This document shows, piece after piece, positions 38,310 through 47,018 of a DNA stretch of 64,000 bases. The position numbers were made by a program, and so were the translations under genes. Location: assembly GCF_016859125.1 (NCBI RefSeq), contig NZ_CP069338.1, positions 1,116,001 through 1,180,000 on the forward strand, given 5' to 3'. Below the pieces are notes generated by a model. That model had not been told where the DNA came from and searched no databases. It saw only the letters and a program-made list of their open reading frames with translations. Every line of letters starts with the position of its first letter. Position 1 is the first letter of the stretch. The DNA comes from Archangium violaceum (GTDB lineage: Bacteria > Myxococcota > Myxococcia > Myxococcales > Myxococcaceae).

Positions 38310-39251
38310 CTACGGCGGAGTGAGGGTCGAGGAAGCTCCCCCGGGAGCCGAAGCCGGGGGTGGGATCTGAGCTGAAGCCGGCGTCGGCGCCGGAGCGGGC
38401 TCGGCCACGGGCGCGGCCTGCGGGGGAGCCGCCTCTCCCGAGGGAGCCACCACGACCGGCGAGGCCGGAGCCGGCTCACCCATGGGAGGAGTCGTCGTCG
38501 GCGTCGTGGGAGGAACCTCGACCGGAGCGGAGCCCTGCGAGCCCTCCACGAGCGGAGCGGGAACGACTCCCCCCGTCCCCTCCACCGGAGGAATCACCCC
38601 CGGAGACCCCTCCGCGCCCGAGACAGGCGCGGGAGGCTCGAAAGCAGAAGGCGGCGACGGCTCCGGGGCCTGTACTACGGGAGCGGGTTCGGGTTCCGGC
38701 TCCGGCTCCGGCTGGGCTGGGAGGGGATGGGCCTCCACCTGCTTCTGGAGGTTGGCCAGCGCCTCTTCGATGTGACCGCCGAGCCTCGACTCGATGAGGG
38801 GGACCAGGTAGTGCGCGAACGGGTTGCCGCCGATCTCCCCCTCGTCCACCCACGTGACCCGGGTCCCCGAGTCCTCGGGCGAGAAGGAGATGCGACCGTG
38901 CACGAGGTACTCGCCGTGCTCCACCGACATCTCATAGACCACGCCCGTCTTCGGGTCCGCCTCGGTGAGCGAGAGGGTGCCATTGCCCACGTCCTCGCCG
39001 CTCCAACTGCGCACGGCGCCAACGCCCACCTCGGGCCCTCCGATCACCCACTGGTTGCCCGGGAACCTCGTCGCGTTCCACGGCACCCATTCCTCCCAGC
39101 GCTTCAGGCTGGCCACGTGGGCGTACACCGCCTCGGACGAAGCGGGGATGCTCGTCGAGCGCTCGACGCGGTACTTCGACGGCAGCGCGAGTCCGATGGC
39201 GAGCACGAGCGCCATCAAGGTCGCGAAGGCGATCAGGATCTTCTTGAGCAT
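38310..39251 (-). CDS. Membrane-anchored SRPBCC/polyketide-cyclase-like protein with Pro-rich tail
   Basis: The 313-residue protein starts with a signal anchor (ILIAFATLMALVLAIGLAL), then a START/SRPBCC lipid-binding fold (about 30-175: STSIPASSEAVYAHVASLKRWEEWVPWN, SWSGEDVGNGTLSLTE, GTRVTWVDEGEIGGNPFAHYLVPLIESRLG). The last 135 residues are low-complexity Pro/Ala/Glu sequence beginning PEPEPEPEPAP. The fold binds small hydrophobic ligands. The tail may span the periplasm or cell wall. GGAG precedes ATG 39251. The tail is unusual for the family. Confidence 0.8.
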   Translation of the reverse strand: MLKKILIAFATLMALVLAIGLALPSKYRVERSTSIPASSEAVYAHVASLKRWEEWVPWNATRFPGNQWVIGGPEVGVGAVRSWSGEDVGNGTLSLTEADPKTGVVYEMSVEHGEYLVHGRISFSPEDSGTRVTWVDEGEIGGNPFAHYLVPLIESRLGGHIEEALANLQKQVEAHPLPAQPEPEPEPEPAPVVQAPEPSPPSAFEPPAPVSGAEGSPGVIPPVEGTGGVVPAPLVEGSQGSAPVEVPPTTPTTTPPMGEPAPASPVVVAPSGEAAPPQAAPVAEPAPAPTPASAQIPPPASAPGGASSTLTPP

Positions 39252-39475
39252 CGAGCAGCTCCAGGGGCCAGATGCACCCGGATGATGCACCGTAGCAGAC
39301 CCCACCGATCGGTCGAGCCCTCCCATGAGCAGGCGTGCCTGTCCCACCCGGGAGGCCCTGCCCGTCCGCCTGTCTGCCCTGCCGGGAGGTGGACTCCGTT
39401 CTCGCGGCTTCTCTCCCGGCGCGGGCTCGCGAATGATGTCCCGGCGAGCAGGGTGAGCCCGGAGGGGACGGAGAC

Positions 39476-40195
39476 ATGAGCACAGCGGTCGAGCCGAGGG
39501 GGGACCCTGAGATGGCGGGCCTCGTCAGGAGGAGCATCCGGTGCGCCCGTGCGCTCACCTGCCTGCTGGCACTGGCACTCCCCCCCGGAGCCCTGGCCCA
39601 GGGAGGACAGGAGGATCCGGACGCGACGGAGGAGGAATCGGAGGCCGCCGTATCCACCCCGGCACCGGTCGATCCCGATGCGGCCCCCCCATGGAACACC
39701 CGGTTCGGTGTGAGACTGGTCGCGGGCTCACCCGACGGCGTGGGAGTCTCGGCGCTCATCCATCCACGGCGCTGGCTGCGAGCGCACGCGGGTGCCGCGA
39801 GGAACAGCCTGGGCCTCGGGGTGCGTGGAGGACTGAGCCTCATCCCGCTCCAGCTCTTCGTCTCGCCCCTGCTGGAGCTGGAGTACGGCCATTACTTCAA
39901 CGCGGACTACGACAAGCTGCTGACGCAGCTGCACGGCGAGCCCACCACGGCGGCCTCGGGTATCCGCCAGGTGGAGTACGACCAGATCAGCGCCAGCCTG
40001 GGCCTGGAGTTCTCGCCCTGGCGCTATGTGACGCTCTTCGGCGGCGTGGGCATCAGCTACTGGTTCATCGGAGGCAGCGACGTGAAGGCCTTCATCCGCG
40101 AGGCGGAGGAGAACCCGGACATCACCGCCCGGCCGCTCAGGCTCGGTCTCTCCAGCCCGGTGGCGAAGCTGGGCTTCATCCTCTATTTCAATTGA
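39476..40195 (+). CDS. Outer-membrane-type hypothetical protein
   Basis: The 239-residue protein has a signal peptide (CARALTCLLALALPPGALAQ), an acidic linker, then beta-strand-rich sequence with alternating hydrophobic residues: RFGVRLVAGSPDGVGVSALI, LSLIPLQLFVSPLLELEYGHYF, YVTLFGGVGISYWFIGG, ending in AKLGFILYFN with a terminal aromatic-polar residue, as in outer-membrane barrels. No specific family is recognised. ATG 39476 has GGAG just upstream; M13 at 39512 is a possible alternative. It is 12 bp before a lipoprotein gene, so the two are probably one operon. Confidence 0.75.
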   Translation: MSTAVEPRGDPEMAGLVRRSIRCARALTCLLALALPPGALAQGGQEDPDATEEESEAAVSTPAPVDPDAAPPWNTRFGVRLVAGSPDGVGVSALIHPRRWLRAHAGAARNSLGLGVRGGLSLIPLQLFVSPLLELEYGHYFNADYDKLLTQLHGEPTTAASGIRQVEYDQISASLGLEFSPWRYVTLFGGVGISYWFIGGSDVKAFIREAEENPDITARPLRLGLSSPVAKLGFILYFN

Positions 40196-40207
40196 CGGGG
40201 TTCCTCC

Positions 40208-40774
40208 ATGCCCGCCCTTCCCCGCGTCCTGCTGCTGACCGCCGCCACCCTGCTCACCTCCGGCTGCCGGAAGATCGCCGACACCTTCTTCGTGGTGAAC
40301 GCCGAGACCGAGGAGATCTGCAAGACCGAGCGGAGCATCGCCTTTCCCGCCGCCGCGCCGGGCACGGGGATGCTCACGCATACCTTCGAGTTCCCGCTAG
40401 GGGAGATTGGCGCGGACCTGCCCGAGGGGCGGCTCGAGACGGAGTTCCGGCTGCGGCTGTTCGAGCTGGAAGTCACGGGCGGCGACGTGGACCTGAGCGG
40501 ACTCGAGTACGCGAAGGTGTCATTGAGGCGGCCGGGCGCGACGGAGATCATCCGGACGCTGCTCGAGTACCGACAGCCCACGGATGCGTTCTCGCCCACG
40601 AGCATCACCCTGCGCGGGGTGGAGGCCGCGAGCGTGTCACAACTGGCGCGCGATGACCGGCTGGAGCTGGTGTTCGAGGCACAGGGCACACTGCCCCCCC
40701 AGGCATGGACGGCGGACCTCCGGGCCTGTGCGGCGCTCTGGGCCGAGGTGCACTACTTCCGCTTCATCTTCTGA
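40208..40774 (+). CDS. Hypothetical lipoprotein
   Basis: The 188-residue protein has a lipobox (LLTAATLLTSGC, Cys20) and a mature domain dominated by beta strands: ICKTERSIAFPAAAPG, HTFEFPLGEIGADLPEGRLETEFRLRLFELEVTGG and SITLRGVEAASVSQLARDDRLELVFEAQG. No family is recognised. It follows the outer-membrane-type gene by 12 bp and likely works with it at the envelope. Its last 11 bases overlap the end of the convergent gene. Confidence 0.75.
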   Translation: MPALPRVLLLTAATLLTSGCRKIADTFFVVNAETEEICKTERSIAFPAAAPGTGMLTHTFEFPLGEIGADLPEGRLETEFRLRLFELEVTGGDVDLSGLEYAKVSLRRPGATEIIRTLLEYRQPTDAFSPTSITLRGVEAASVSQLARDDRLELVFEAQGTLPPQAWTADLRACAALWAEVHYFRFIF

Positions 40775-41417
40775 CGGAGACGCCGGGCAGCTTCTCCACC
40801 CACTCGCGCGCCCGGGCGTTCGCCTTCAGCAGGAAGTCGAAGTGCCCGGCACGGACCCGCGTCACCAGCTCCCGGTCCCGGGCGATGACCTCGGAGGCAC
40901 TCCAGGGGAAGGCTCGCGGTGGCGGTCCCTCCCCACCATCTCCGGCGGGCGCCAGGGCGCTCTCCAGGTAACGTGCGTAGGTGTCGAAGAACTGGTCGAC
41001 GCTCGAGGCCACGGGGACGGCGTACAGCAGCTCGTAGACGTCGACCCACACCACCGGCTGCAGGCCCCGCTCATCCACCAGCGCCGGCACCATGGCGTAG
41101 CAGTAGGCCAGCCGATCATCCTTCGCGAACACGCGCAGCGAGCCGAATGGCGCCGCCCACTCCCGGCTCCAGCTCTCGTTCACCCGGTGCAGGTCGGGCC
41201 GCCGCTCGTGCTTCTCCGGGAACACATAGAGCTCATCCCTCACCCAGAGATACCCCGCGCGCGAATGCAAGGCCGCCAGCTGGGGGTCCATCACCTGTCC
41301 CGCCACGAACGCTTCCACCGGGTGCCCGGACGGAGGCTCCAACTTCAACGGATGCGCCCGGCGCCGGCACACCTCCAACAGGTGCTCGAAGCCGGGCAGC
41401 GCGGTCACTGACTGCAT
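40764..41417 (-). CDS. Hypothetical 217-aa protein
   Basis: A soluble protein without signal peptide. It reads GFEHLLEVCRRRAHPLKLEP, AALHSRAGYLWVRDELYVFPE, NESWSREWAAPFGSLRVFAKD, LAYCYAMVPALVDERGLQPVVWVDVYE and FFDTYARYLESALA. The pattern (an aromatic WxxEW segment, a mid-protein VVWVD and a C-terminal helix) is like SMI1/KNR4 (SUKH) proteins, which act in toxin immunity and cell signalling, but the match is only suggestive. GAGGAG precedes ATG 41417. A perfect 10-bp inverted repeat lies just upstream at 41442-41473. Confidence 0.65.
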   Translation of the reverse strand: MQSVTALPGFEHLLEVCRRRAHPLKLEPPSGHPVEAFVAGQVMDPQLAALHSRAGYLWVRDELYVFPEKHERRPDLHRVNESWSREWAAPFGSLRVFAKDDRLAYCYAMVPALVDERGLQPVVWVDVYELLYAVPVASSVDQFFDTYARYLESALAPAGDGGEGPPPRAFPWSASEVIARDRELVTRVRAGHFDFLLKANARAREWVEKLPGVSVRR

Positions 41418-41441
41418 TTCCAGGTCTCCTCTCGGGTGCCT

Positions 41442-41473
41442 TTCGCGGTCACCCCACACTAGATGACCGCGAA
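41442..41473. promoter_or_regulatory. 10-bp inverted repeat upstream of the 217-aa protein gene
   Basis: TTCGCGGTCA (41442-41451) and TGACCGCGAA (41464-41473) are perfect arms with a 12-bp spacer. The repeat lies 25 bp before the start at 41417. It could be an operator or a leader hairpin. The rest of the 234-bp gap to the CBS gene shows nothing else. Confidence 0.4.
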
Positions 41474-41651
41474 GGTCATGTCACGAAGAGTGCCGGGCAG
41501 CGCCCTTTCGTGAACACGCAGCCCTTGCGCCGGAGAGCCGGCCCGACGCAGACGCTGCGCGCCGAACAGATGGCCCCGGGCCGGGCGACTCACGCCTTCT
41601 GATTGGCCGGAGCCTTGCTAGCTTGAGTCCCTAGAACACGTGAGGATCGCC

Positions 41652-42197
41652 ATGACCCATGTCGTCGATGACTTCATGACCCGCGGCGTGCACACCATCG
41701 GCACGCAGAGCCCCCTGAGCGATGCACACAGGCTCATGAACGAGCACGCCATCCGCCACCTGCCCGTGCTGGAGGGAGGGAAGCTGGTGGGAGTGGTGTC
41801 GATGAGGGACCTGCACCTGATCGAGACCCTCAAGGGGGTGGACCCCAAGGAGGTCGCCGTCGAGGAGGCCATGTCCCAGGATGCCTATACCGTGCCCCCG
41901 GGGACCACGCTGCTCGAGGTGGCTCGCACCATGGCCATGCACAAGTACGGCTCGGCCGTCATCGCCAGCAAGGGCCGAGTGGAGGGCATCTTCACCACCG
42001 TCGACGCGCTGAAGGCGCTGGAGACGCTCCTGGCCACACCCCAGGCCGAGGCGACGCCCTCGCCCCGGCGCAAGACCACACCTCGTCAGCTCGGCAAGAA
42101 GGGGGCGCGCACCACGGCGAAGCGCCCGACCGCCAAGAGCGCGTCGAAGCGCCCGTCTCGCAAGGCGGCTCCAGCTCGCAAGCGCGGCGGAGGTTGA
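41652..42197 (+). CDS. CBS-domain pair protein with basic H1-like tail
   Basis: The 181-residue protein has two tandem CBS domains (about 5-130): DFMTRGVHTIGTQSPLSDAHRLMNEHAIRHLPVLEGGKLVGVVSMRDLHL and EAMSQDAYTVPPGTTLLEVARTMAMHKYGSAVIASKGRVEGIFTTVDAL. CBS pairs bind adenine nucleotides. From about 140 the tail is Lys/Arg/Ala-rich (KKGARTTAKRPTAKSASKRP), like histone-H1-type tails, and may bind DNA or RNA. ATG 41652 is preceded by GAGGATCG; a GTG at 41640 is an alternative. The fusion is odd for a CBS protein. Confidence 0.85.
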   Translation: MTHVVDDFMTRGVHTIGTQSPLSDAHRLMNEHAIRHLPVLEGGKLVGVVSMRDLHLIETLKGVDPKEVAVEEAMSQDAYTVPPGTTLLEVARTMAMHKYGSAVIASKGRVEGIFTTVDALKALETLLATPQAEATPSPRRKTTPRQLGKKGARTTAKRPTAKSASKRPSRKAAPARKRGGG

Positions 42198-42252
42198 GAC
42201 ATCCCGACGAGGACGCGCTTCGCTCGGTCGTTCGCGTGTCCTGGGGTATGCC

Positions 42253-42697
42253 ATGCCCGCTGAGACGATGCGAAAGTGGGCGACGCCGCGGAGAAACACC
42301 TTCGAAGAACTCGCGGAGATGTTGGAGAGGACCCCCTCGAGGTGTCTCGGCCAGGGAGTGAGCGAGACGGAGCTCAACACCGCCAGCGCTCGACCTGGCG
42401 TGAACCTGGCCGGTGACTATCGGCTCTTTGAGCCCTACCGCGATGACCCCGAGTGAGCGGGAGGAAATGAGGCCCGCGCTCCCCCGACATCTCATCCCCC
42501 TCATGAACGATGGGGGAGACAACCTCTACTGCCTCGACTCGAGGAGGGAGGGCGAGCCGCCTGTCGTGTTCTGGGACCCTACAGCCGGAGAGACGCAGGA
42601 ACCCGCCCAGGTGGCTTCCGACTTCATGGCGTGGCTGACCGAGCGGGTCGAGCGCGAGCTCGCGGAGGAGGGACAAACCGGGGGTCAGGACACATAG
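42253..42697 (+). pseudogene. Broken SMI1/KNR4 (SUKH) family gene
   Basis: The first frame (42253-42456) starts like SUKH proteins with TFEELAEMLERTP and GVSETELNTASARPGVNLAGDYRLF, then stops. The next frame (+1), open from 42413, continues as SEREEMRPALPRHLIPLMND, GGDNLYCLDSRREGEPPVVFWDP and FMAWLTERVERELAEE, the C-terminal half of the family. The segment normally between DYRAF and the EMRP helix is shortened. A frameshift near 42444-42456 joins the two halves. Either it is a pseudogene, or a sequencing indel, or a programmed shift; the lost middle favours a pseudogene. Confidence 0.65.
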
Positions 42698-42748
42698 GGT
42701 TCCCAGCACTCGCGTGTCCGGGCGTGGCTCGTGGTAGGCAACGAGGCA

Positions 42749-43819
42749 ATGGACCCTGCACAGACAGCTCCACGAGTCCTCGTCGTTGGCTGTGGTGGAA
42801 TCGGCGGCGTGCTCCTGTCCCGCATCCTGGAGGGTGGGCAACGCGTCGCCGCGGTGGCACGCCGCGAGGAGATCGCCCACATGCTCCGGACGCGCGGCCC
42901 GGTGTTGCGCGACGAGAAGGGCGAGCGCACCGTCCGCGGCGACCTGGAGGTCTTCGTCCAGCCACCCCGTGAGGGCGTCTACGACTTCATCCTGCTCGCC
43001 ACTCCGCCGAACGGAGTGGAGGCGGCGGCCCGGGACACGGCCCACCTGCTCGCGCCTCATGGGGCGATGGTGGTGCTCCAGAATGGGCTCTGCGAGGAGC
43101 TGGTGGCCCGGATCGTCGGCGAGCCCCGGGTGATCGGCGCCATCGTGGCCTGGGGCGCATCGTCTCCGGAAACCGGCGTCTACGAGCGGACCTCCTCGGG
43201 CGGCATCGTGCTCGGTGTGCTCTCCGGTGAGCCGGACCCGCGGCTGCCCCAGCTCGCCCAGGTATTGCGCGCGGTGTGCCCGGTGACCTTCACCGGCAAC
43301 CTGCGCGGCGCGCGCTGGAGCAAGCTGGCGATCAACTGCGCCATCTCCACGTTGGGCACCGTGGGCGGCAGCCGGGTCGGGCCACTCCTGCGGCACGCCT
43401 TCGTCCGGCGGCTCGCGATGGAGGTCTTCACCGAGGTGTTCCAGGTGGCCCGGGCCGAGGGCGTGAAGCTGGAGAAGGTGGCCTCCACGGTGGACCTCGC
43501 GTGGCTCACGCTGAGCGAGTCGGAGCAACGCGCGCATGCCTCCCCCTCGCTCCTCATCAAGCACGCGATGCTCCTCGCCATCGGCGCGAGGTATCGGCGG
43601 CTCCGCTCGTCCATGCTGGCGGCCATCGAGCGCGGACGCGAGCCGCCCGTGGACTTCCTCAATGGCGAGGTGGTCCAGCGTGGAAGAATCCACGGCCTCC
43701 AGGTGCCCGTGAACGAGCGTCTGTTGGAGGCGGTCCACGCCATGTCCCGGCGCGAGTTGACCCCAGGTGTGGAAACGCTCCGACACCTCCACGCACAGAC
43801 GCGACCCCAGCGCCATTGA
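42749..43819 (+). CDS. Ketopantoate reductase family (PanE/ApbA-like) oxidoreductase
   Basis: The 356-residue protein has the N-terminal NADPH fold (RVLVVGCGGIGGVLLSRILEGGQRVAAVARRE) and the ketopantoate-reductase C-domain (LRGARWSKLAINCAISTLGTVGG, then SSMLAAIERGREPPVDFLNGEVVQRGRIHGLQVPVNERL). Catalytic Lys in W-S-K-L and the N-x-x-x-N helix are present, so it can reduce a 2-keto acid such as ketopantoate. It is longer than E. coli PanE by about 50 residues. A GAGG precedes ATG 42749; a GTG at 42731 is also in frame. It is 80 bp upstream of the histidine kinase gene. Confidence 0.85.
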   Translation: MDPAQTAPRVLVVGCGGIGGVLLSRILEGGQRVAAVARREEIAHMLRTRGPVLRDEKGERTVRGDLEVFVQPPREGVYDFILLATPPNGVEAAARDTAHLLAPHGAMVVLQNGLCEELVARIVGEPRVIGAIVAWGASSPETGVYERTSSGGIVLGVLSGEPDPRLPQLAQVLRAVCPVTFTGNLRGARWSKLAINCAISTLGTVGGSRVGPLLRHAFVRRLAMEVFTEVFQVARAEGVKLEKVASTVDLAWLTLSESEQRAHASPSLLIKHAMLLAIGARYRRLRSSMLAAIERGREPPVDFLNGEVVQRGRIHGLQVPVNERLLEAVHAMSRRELTPGVETLRHLHAQTRPQRH

Positions 43820-43899
43820 CCTGAATTCGACCTGTCGGCTACAGGACTTCCCGGGAAAGCGTGTAGATTCGCATCGCTGTCCTGCCGGGGGGAGTCCCG

Positions 43900-46302
43900 A
43901 TGGCGCCGTATCTGAAGACATGGAGGTCGCCGGTCCTATCGCTCGCCTCGCCGGACCCGCGCCCACAACCCATCAGGGAACTGCCGGCCCGTCAGGTGGA
44001 GGGGCCGCACAGGGAGGAGCGCGTCACGAATGCGCTCTACGTGCTCGACCGCGACTGGCGCTTCACCTACCTCAACGAGCAGGCGGCACGGCTGCTGCGG
44101 CGCTCGCGCGAGGAGTTGCTCGGCCGCAATGTCTGGGAGGAGTTCCCCGAGGCGGCCAGCGGTGAGCTCCATCGCCAGTACCACCGGGCCCGCGCCGAGC
44201 AGGTCTCCGTCTCCTTCGAGGCGTACCATTGCTCGCTCGACGAATGGCTCGAGGTGCACGCGTCTCCCTCGCAGGACGCGCTCTTCGTCTGCGTCCGGGA
44301 TCTCCACGAGCGCAAGCACGGCGATCGGCTGTCGCGCGAGCCGGAGCAGCTCCTCCGCTCGGTGCTGGACTCGCTGTCGGCCCACCTCGCCGTGCTCGAT
44401 GCGTCCGGCACCATCATCGCCGTCAACGCGGCGTGGCAACACCTCGCGGCCAACAACGCTCCCTCCATCGAGGGCTCTCGCGGAGTGGGGGCCAACTACC
44501 TGGCCATCACCGAAGCGGCCGCCGAAGCGGGAGACGAAGACGCCCGTGCCGCCGCGCGAGGCCTCCGCGACGTCCTCTCCGGGCGCAGGGAGCTCTTCGA
44601 GCTCGAGTACCCCTGCCACAGCGCCACCGAGCGGCGGTGGTTCCTGATGCGCGTCACCCGTTTCGCGGGACCGGGCCCCATGCGGGTGGTGGTGGCCCAC
44701 GAGAACACCACCGCGAGGAGGATGGCCGAGGAGACCACGCGGCGGCTGACCCTGGAGGAGGCCGCGCACGAGGAGGCGGAGGCGGCCCGGGCGCGTCTCC
44801 ACGAGGTGCTCGAGCGCGTCACCGATGGCTTCGTCGCGTACGACCGGCAGTGGCGCTACACCTACGTGAACCGGTACACGGAGACCTGGGTCAACCGGAC
44901 GCGGGAGGAGCTGCTCGGCCAGTGCGTCTGGACCGTCTTTCCAGCGCTGGAGGGCTCTCCCCTCCAGGTGCTCCTCTACCGGGCGGCGGACACGCAGGAG
45001 CCGTGTGAGGCCGAGCTCCCCTCCATCATGTGGGGCCGGTGGATGCGGGTGACGGCGTACCCCTCCCCGGAGGGCGTCTCCATCTACTTCCGCGACACCA
45101 CCCAACAGCGGCGGGCCGAGGAGCGGATGCGCTTCCTCTCGGAGGTGAGCGCGACGCTGGTGCGCTCGCTCGAGGACAAGGACATCCTCCAGGCCGTCGC
45201 CCGGCTGTCGGTGCCGGGGCTCGCGGACGGGTGCGCCCTCATCGCGGACCGCGCCACCGGAGAGCACGTGCGGGCGGTGGCGGCGAGCGGACAGGAGTTG
45301 GAGGAATCCCTGCGTGAGGCAATCGGGCATCCACCCGCCCCCACCAGCCCGGTGGCGGACGCGGTGGAGCGGGTGCGTCGCACGGGCGAGACGGTGCTCC
45401 TGGAGGAGGAGCGGCTCCTGGCCGTTCCGCTGCGGGCACACGAGCGGACGCAGGGGGTGCTCGTGCTGGTGCGGACCGCGCCGGGCCGGAGCTACGACGC
45501 CGAGGACGTCACCCTGGCCCGGGAGCTCGCGCGCCGGACGGCCCTCGCCTTCGAGAACGCGCGCCTTTATCGCACCGCGCAGGAGGCCATCGCCACGCGG
45601 GACGAGACGCTCAGCATCGTCTCCCATGATCTGCTCAACCCCCTCCACGTCATCAAGCTCCTGTGCGGCAGCACCGAGCGGTATTTGCTGCCCGCGGGGG
45701 AGGCGGGCGAGAAGACCCGGGCGAACCTGCGGAGGATCCGCCAGGCGGTGGGCGACATGGAGCATCTCATCGAGGATCTGCTCGCGGCGGCCCGGCTGGC
45801 GGCGGGGCATCAACCGACGTTGAACCTCGAGGACCTGGAGGTGGCGGAGGTGCTCTCGCGGGTGCGCAACGCGAATGAGCCGTTGGCCGAGGCCAGGGCC
45901 ATCCACCTCGAGGTGGAGCACGGGCCCGGCCTGCCACCCGTACGCGCCGACCCGGCGCGAGTGCTGCGCATCTTCCAGAACCTCGTGGGCAACGCCCTCA
46001 AGTTCACGCCCGCCGGGGGCTCCATCCGCATCCGGACGGAGGTGGGCGAGGGCCACGTCCGCTTCTACGTCTCGGACACCGGACGGGGCATCGAGCCCAC
46101 GAGCCTGCCCCACATCTTCGATCGTTTCTGGCAGGCGAGGCATGCCCGCAGCGCGGGAGTGGGGCTGGGTCTCTCCATCGTCAAGGGACTCGTCGAAGCT
46201 CACGGAGGCAGGCTCGCGGTCGAGAGCACCCTGGGCCAGGGGACGACGTTCCACTTCACCCTGCCCAGCGCGGGGGGCGCCCCTCCAGATGTCGGAGAAT
46301 GA
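43900..46302 (+). CDS. PAS-PAS-PAS-GAF sensor histidine kinase
   Basis: An 800-residue cytoplasmic sensor kinase without membrane helices. Three PAS-like domains lie at about 40-140 (LYVLDRDWRFTYLNEQAARLL), 150-270 (LAVLDASGTIIAVNAAW) and 300-405 (FVAYDRQWRYTYVNRYTETW). A GAF domain (about 410-555) follows, then HisKA with His576 in IVSHDLLNPLHVIKLL, and HATPase_c (about 680-795) with NALKFTPAGG, DTGRGIEPTSLPHIFDRFWQ and GVGLGLSIVKGLVEAHGG. It likely phosphorylates a separate response regulator, none of which is adjacent. GGGGGGAG lies before ATG 43900. The PAS repeats look like tandem duplicates. Confidence 0.9.
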   Translation: MAPYLKTWRSPVLSLASPDPRPQPIRELPARQVEGPHREERVTNALYVLDRDWRFTYLNEQAARLLRRSREELLGRNVWEEFPEAASGELHRQYHRARAEQVSVSFEAYHCSLDEWLEVHASPSQDALFVCVRDLHERKHGDRLSREPEQLLRSVLDSLSAHLAVLDASGTIIAVNAAWQHLAANNAPSIEGSRGVGANYLAITEAAAEAGDEDARAAARGLRDVLSGRRELFELEYPCHSATERRWFLMRVTRFAGPGPMRVVVAHENTTARRMAEETTRRLTLEEAAHEEAEAARARLHEVLERVTDGFVAYDRQWRYTYVNRYTETWVNRTREELLGQCVWTVFPALEGSPLQVLLYRAADTQEPCEAELPSIMWGRWMRVTAYPSPEGVSIYFRDTTQQRRAEERMRFLSEVSATLVRSLEDKDILQAVARLSVPGLADGCALIADRATGEHVRAVAASGQELEESLREAIGHPPAPTSPVADAVERVRRTGETVLLEEERLLAVPLRAHERTQGVLVLVRTAPGRSYDAEDVTLARELARRTALAFENARLYRTAQEAIATRDETLSIVSHDLLNPLHVIKLLCGSTERYLLPAGEAGEKTRANLRRIRQAVGDMEHLIEDLLAAARLAAGHQPTLNLEDLEVAEVLSRVRNANEPLAEARAIHLEVEHGPGLPPVRADPARVLRIFQNLVGNALKFTPAGGSIRIRTEVGEGHVRFYVSDTGRGIEPTSLPHIFDRFWQARHARSAGVGLGLSIVKGLVEAHGGRLAVESTLGQGTTFHFTLPSAGGAPPDVGE

Positions 46303-46411
46303 AACCCCGCCGCGTGGATGAGCCCTCCGGATGCGTCAACCGATTCAGCCGCGTGCCACGATGCAAGTAGAGTATCGGGACGTTCGACGTGCATTCACGG
46401 AGAGGTGAACC

Positions 46412-46999
46412 ATGGCGATGAAGAAGCTCACGCAGGCAGCGGGACGGGCTCGGGAAGCGGCCCGGAAGGTGGCCAAGAAGGTGGCCAAGAAGGCGGCCAA
46501 GAAGACGCCGATCAAGGCCCGCAAGAAGGCGCAGCCGATCCCCAAGGGCTACCACGTGGTGACGCCGAGCATCGTCGTCCGTGGCGCGGCGCAGGCGATC
46601 GAGTTCTACAAGAAGGCGTTCGGCGCGAAGGAGCTGTACCGGATGCAGGGGCCGGACGGGAAGATGCTGCACGCGGAGATCAAGATCGGCGATTCGATCG
46701 TGATGCTCGGGGACGAGTACCCCGACATGGGCGCCTCCTCGCCCCAGTCCATCGGCGGCAGCGCGTCGAGCTTGATGATCTACACGCGCGACGTGGATGC
46801 GCTGTTCAACCAGGCCGTTGCCGCGGGGGCGAAGGTGGCGATGCCCGTCTCCGACATGTTCTGGGGAGATCGCTACGGGAAGGTCACCGACCCGTTCGGC
46901 CACCAGTGGCAGCTCGCGACCCACAAGGAGGACCTCACACCGAAGGAGATGAACCGCCGTGCCGCGGCCGCGATGAGCGCGCCACCGAAGAATCCGTAG
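46412..46999 (+). CDS. Glyoxalase/VOC-fold protein with H1-like N-terminal extension
   Basis: The 195-residue protein has a lysine/alanine-rich N-terminal tail (residues 1-45, AREAARKVAKKVAKKAAKK) followed by a PhnB-like VOC domain (about 48-175): TPSIVVRGAAQAIEFYKKAFGAKELYRMQGPDGKMLHAEIKIGDSIVMLGDE and DMFWGDRYGKVTDPFGHQWQLATHKEDLTPKEM. PhnB-like VOC proteins are small-molecule binding or modifying proteins. The tail resembles histone-H1-like bacterial nucleoid proteins, so it may localise the protein to DNA, unusual for this fold. GAGAGG lies before ATG 46412. It converges on the fatty-acid-hydroxylase-like gene, with a 9-bp hairpin between. Confidence 0.85.
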   Translation: MAMKKLTQAAGRAREAARKVAKKVAKKAAKKTPIKARKKAQPIPKGYHVVTPSIVVRGAAQAIEFYKKAFGAKELYRMQGPDGKMLHAEIKIGDSIVMLGDEYPDMGASSPQSIGGSASSLMIYTRDVDALFNQAVAAGAKVAMPVSDMFWGDRYGKVTDPFGHQWQLATHKEDLTPKEMNRRAAAAMSAPPKNP

Positions 47000-47018
47000 C
47001 GGCCCCGAAGTCTCCTGG

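Noticed and set aside
43936-46254. 772-codon minus frame across the histidine kinase gene
   Set aside because: Composition is that of an antisense shadow; the forward strand has PAS, GAF, HisKA and HATPase motifs.
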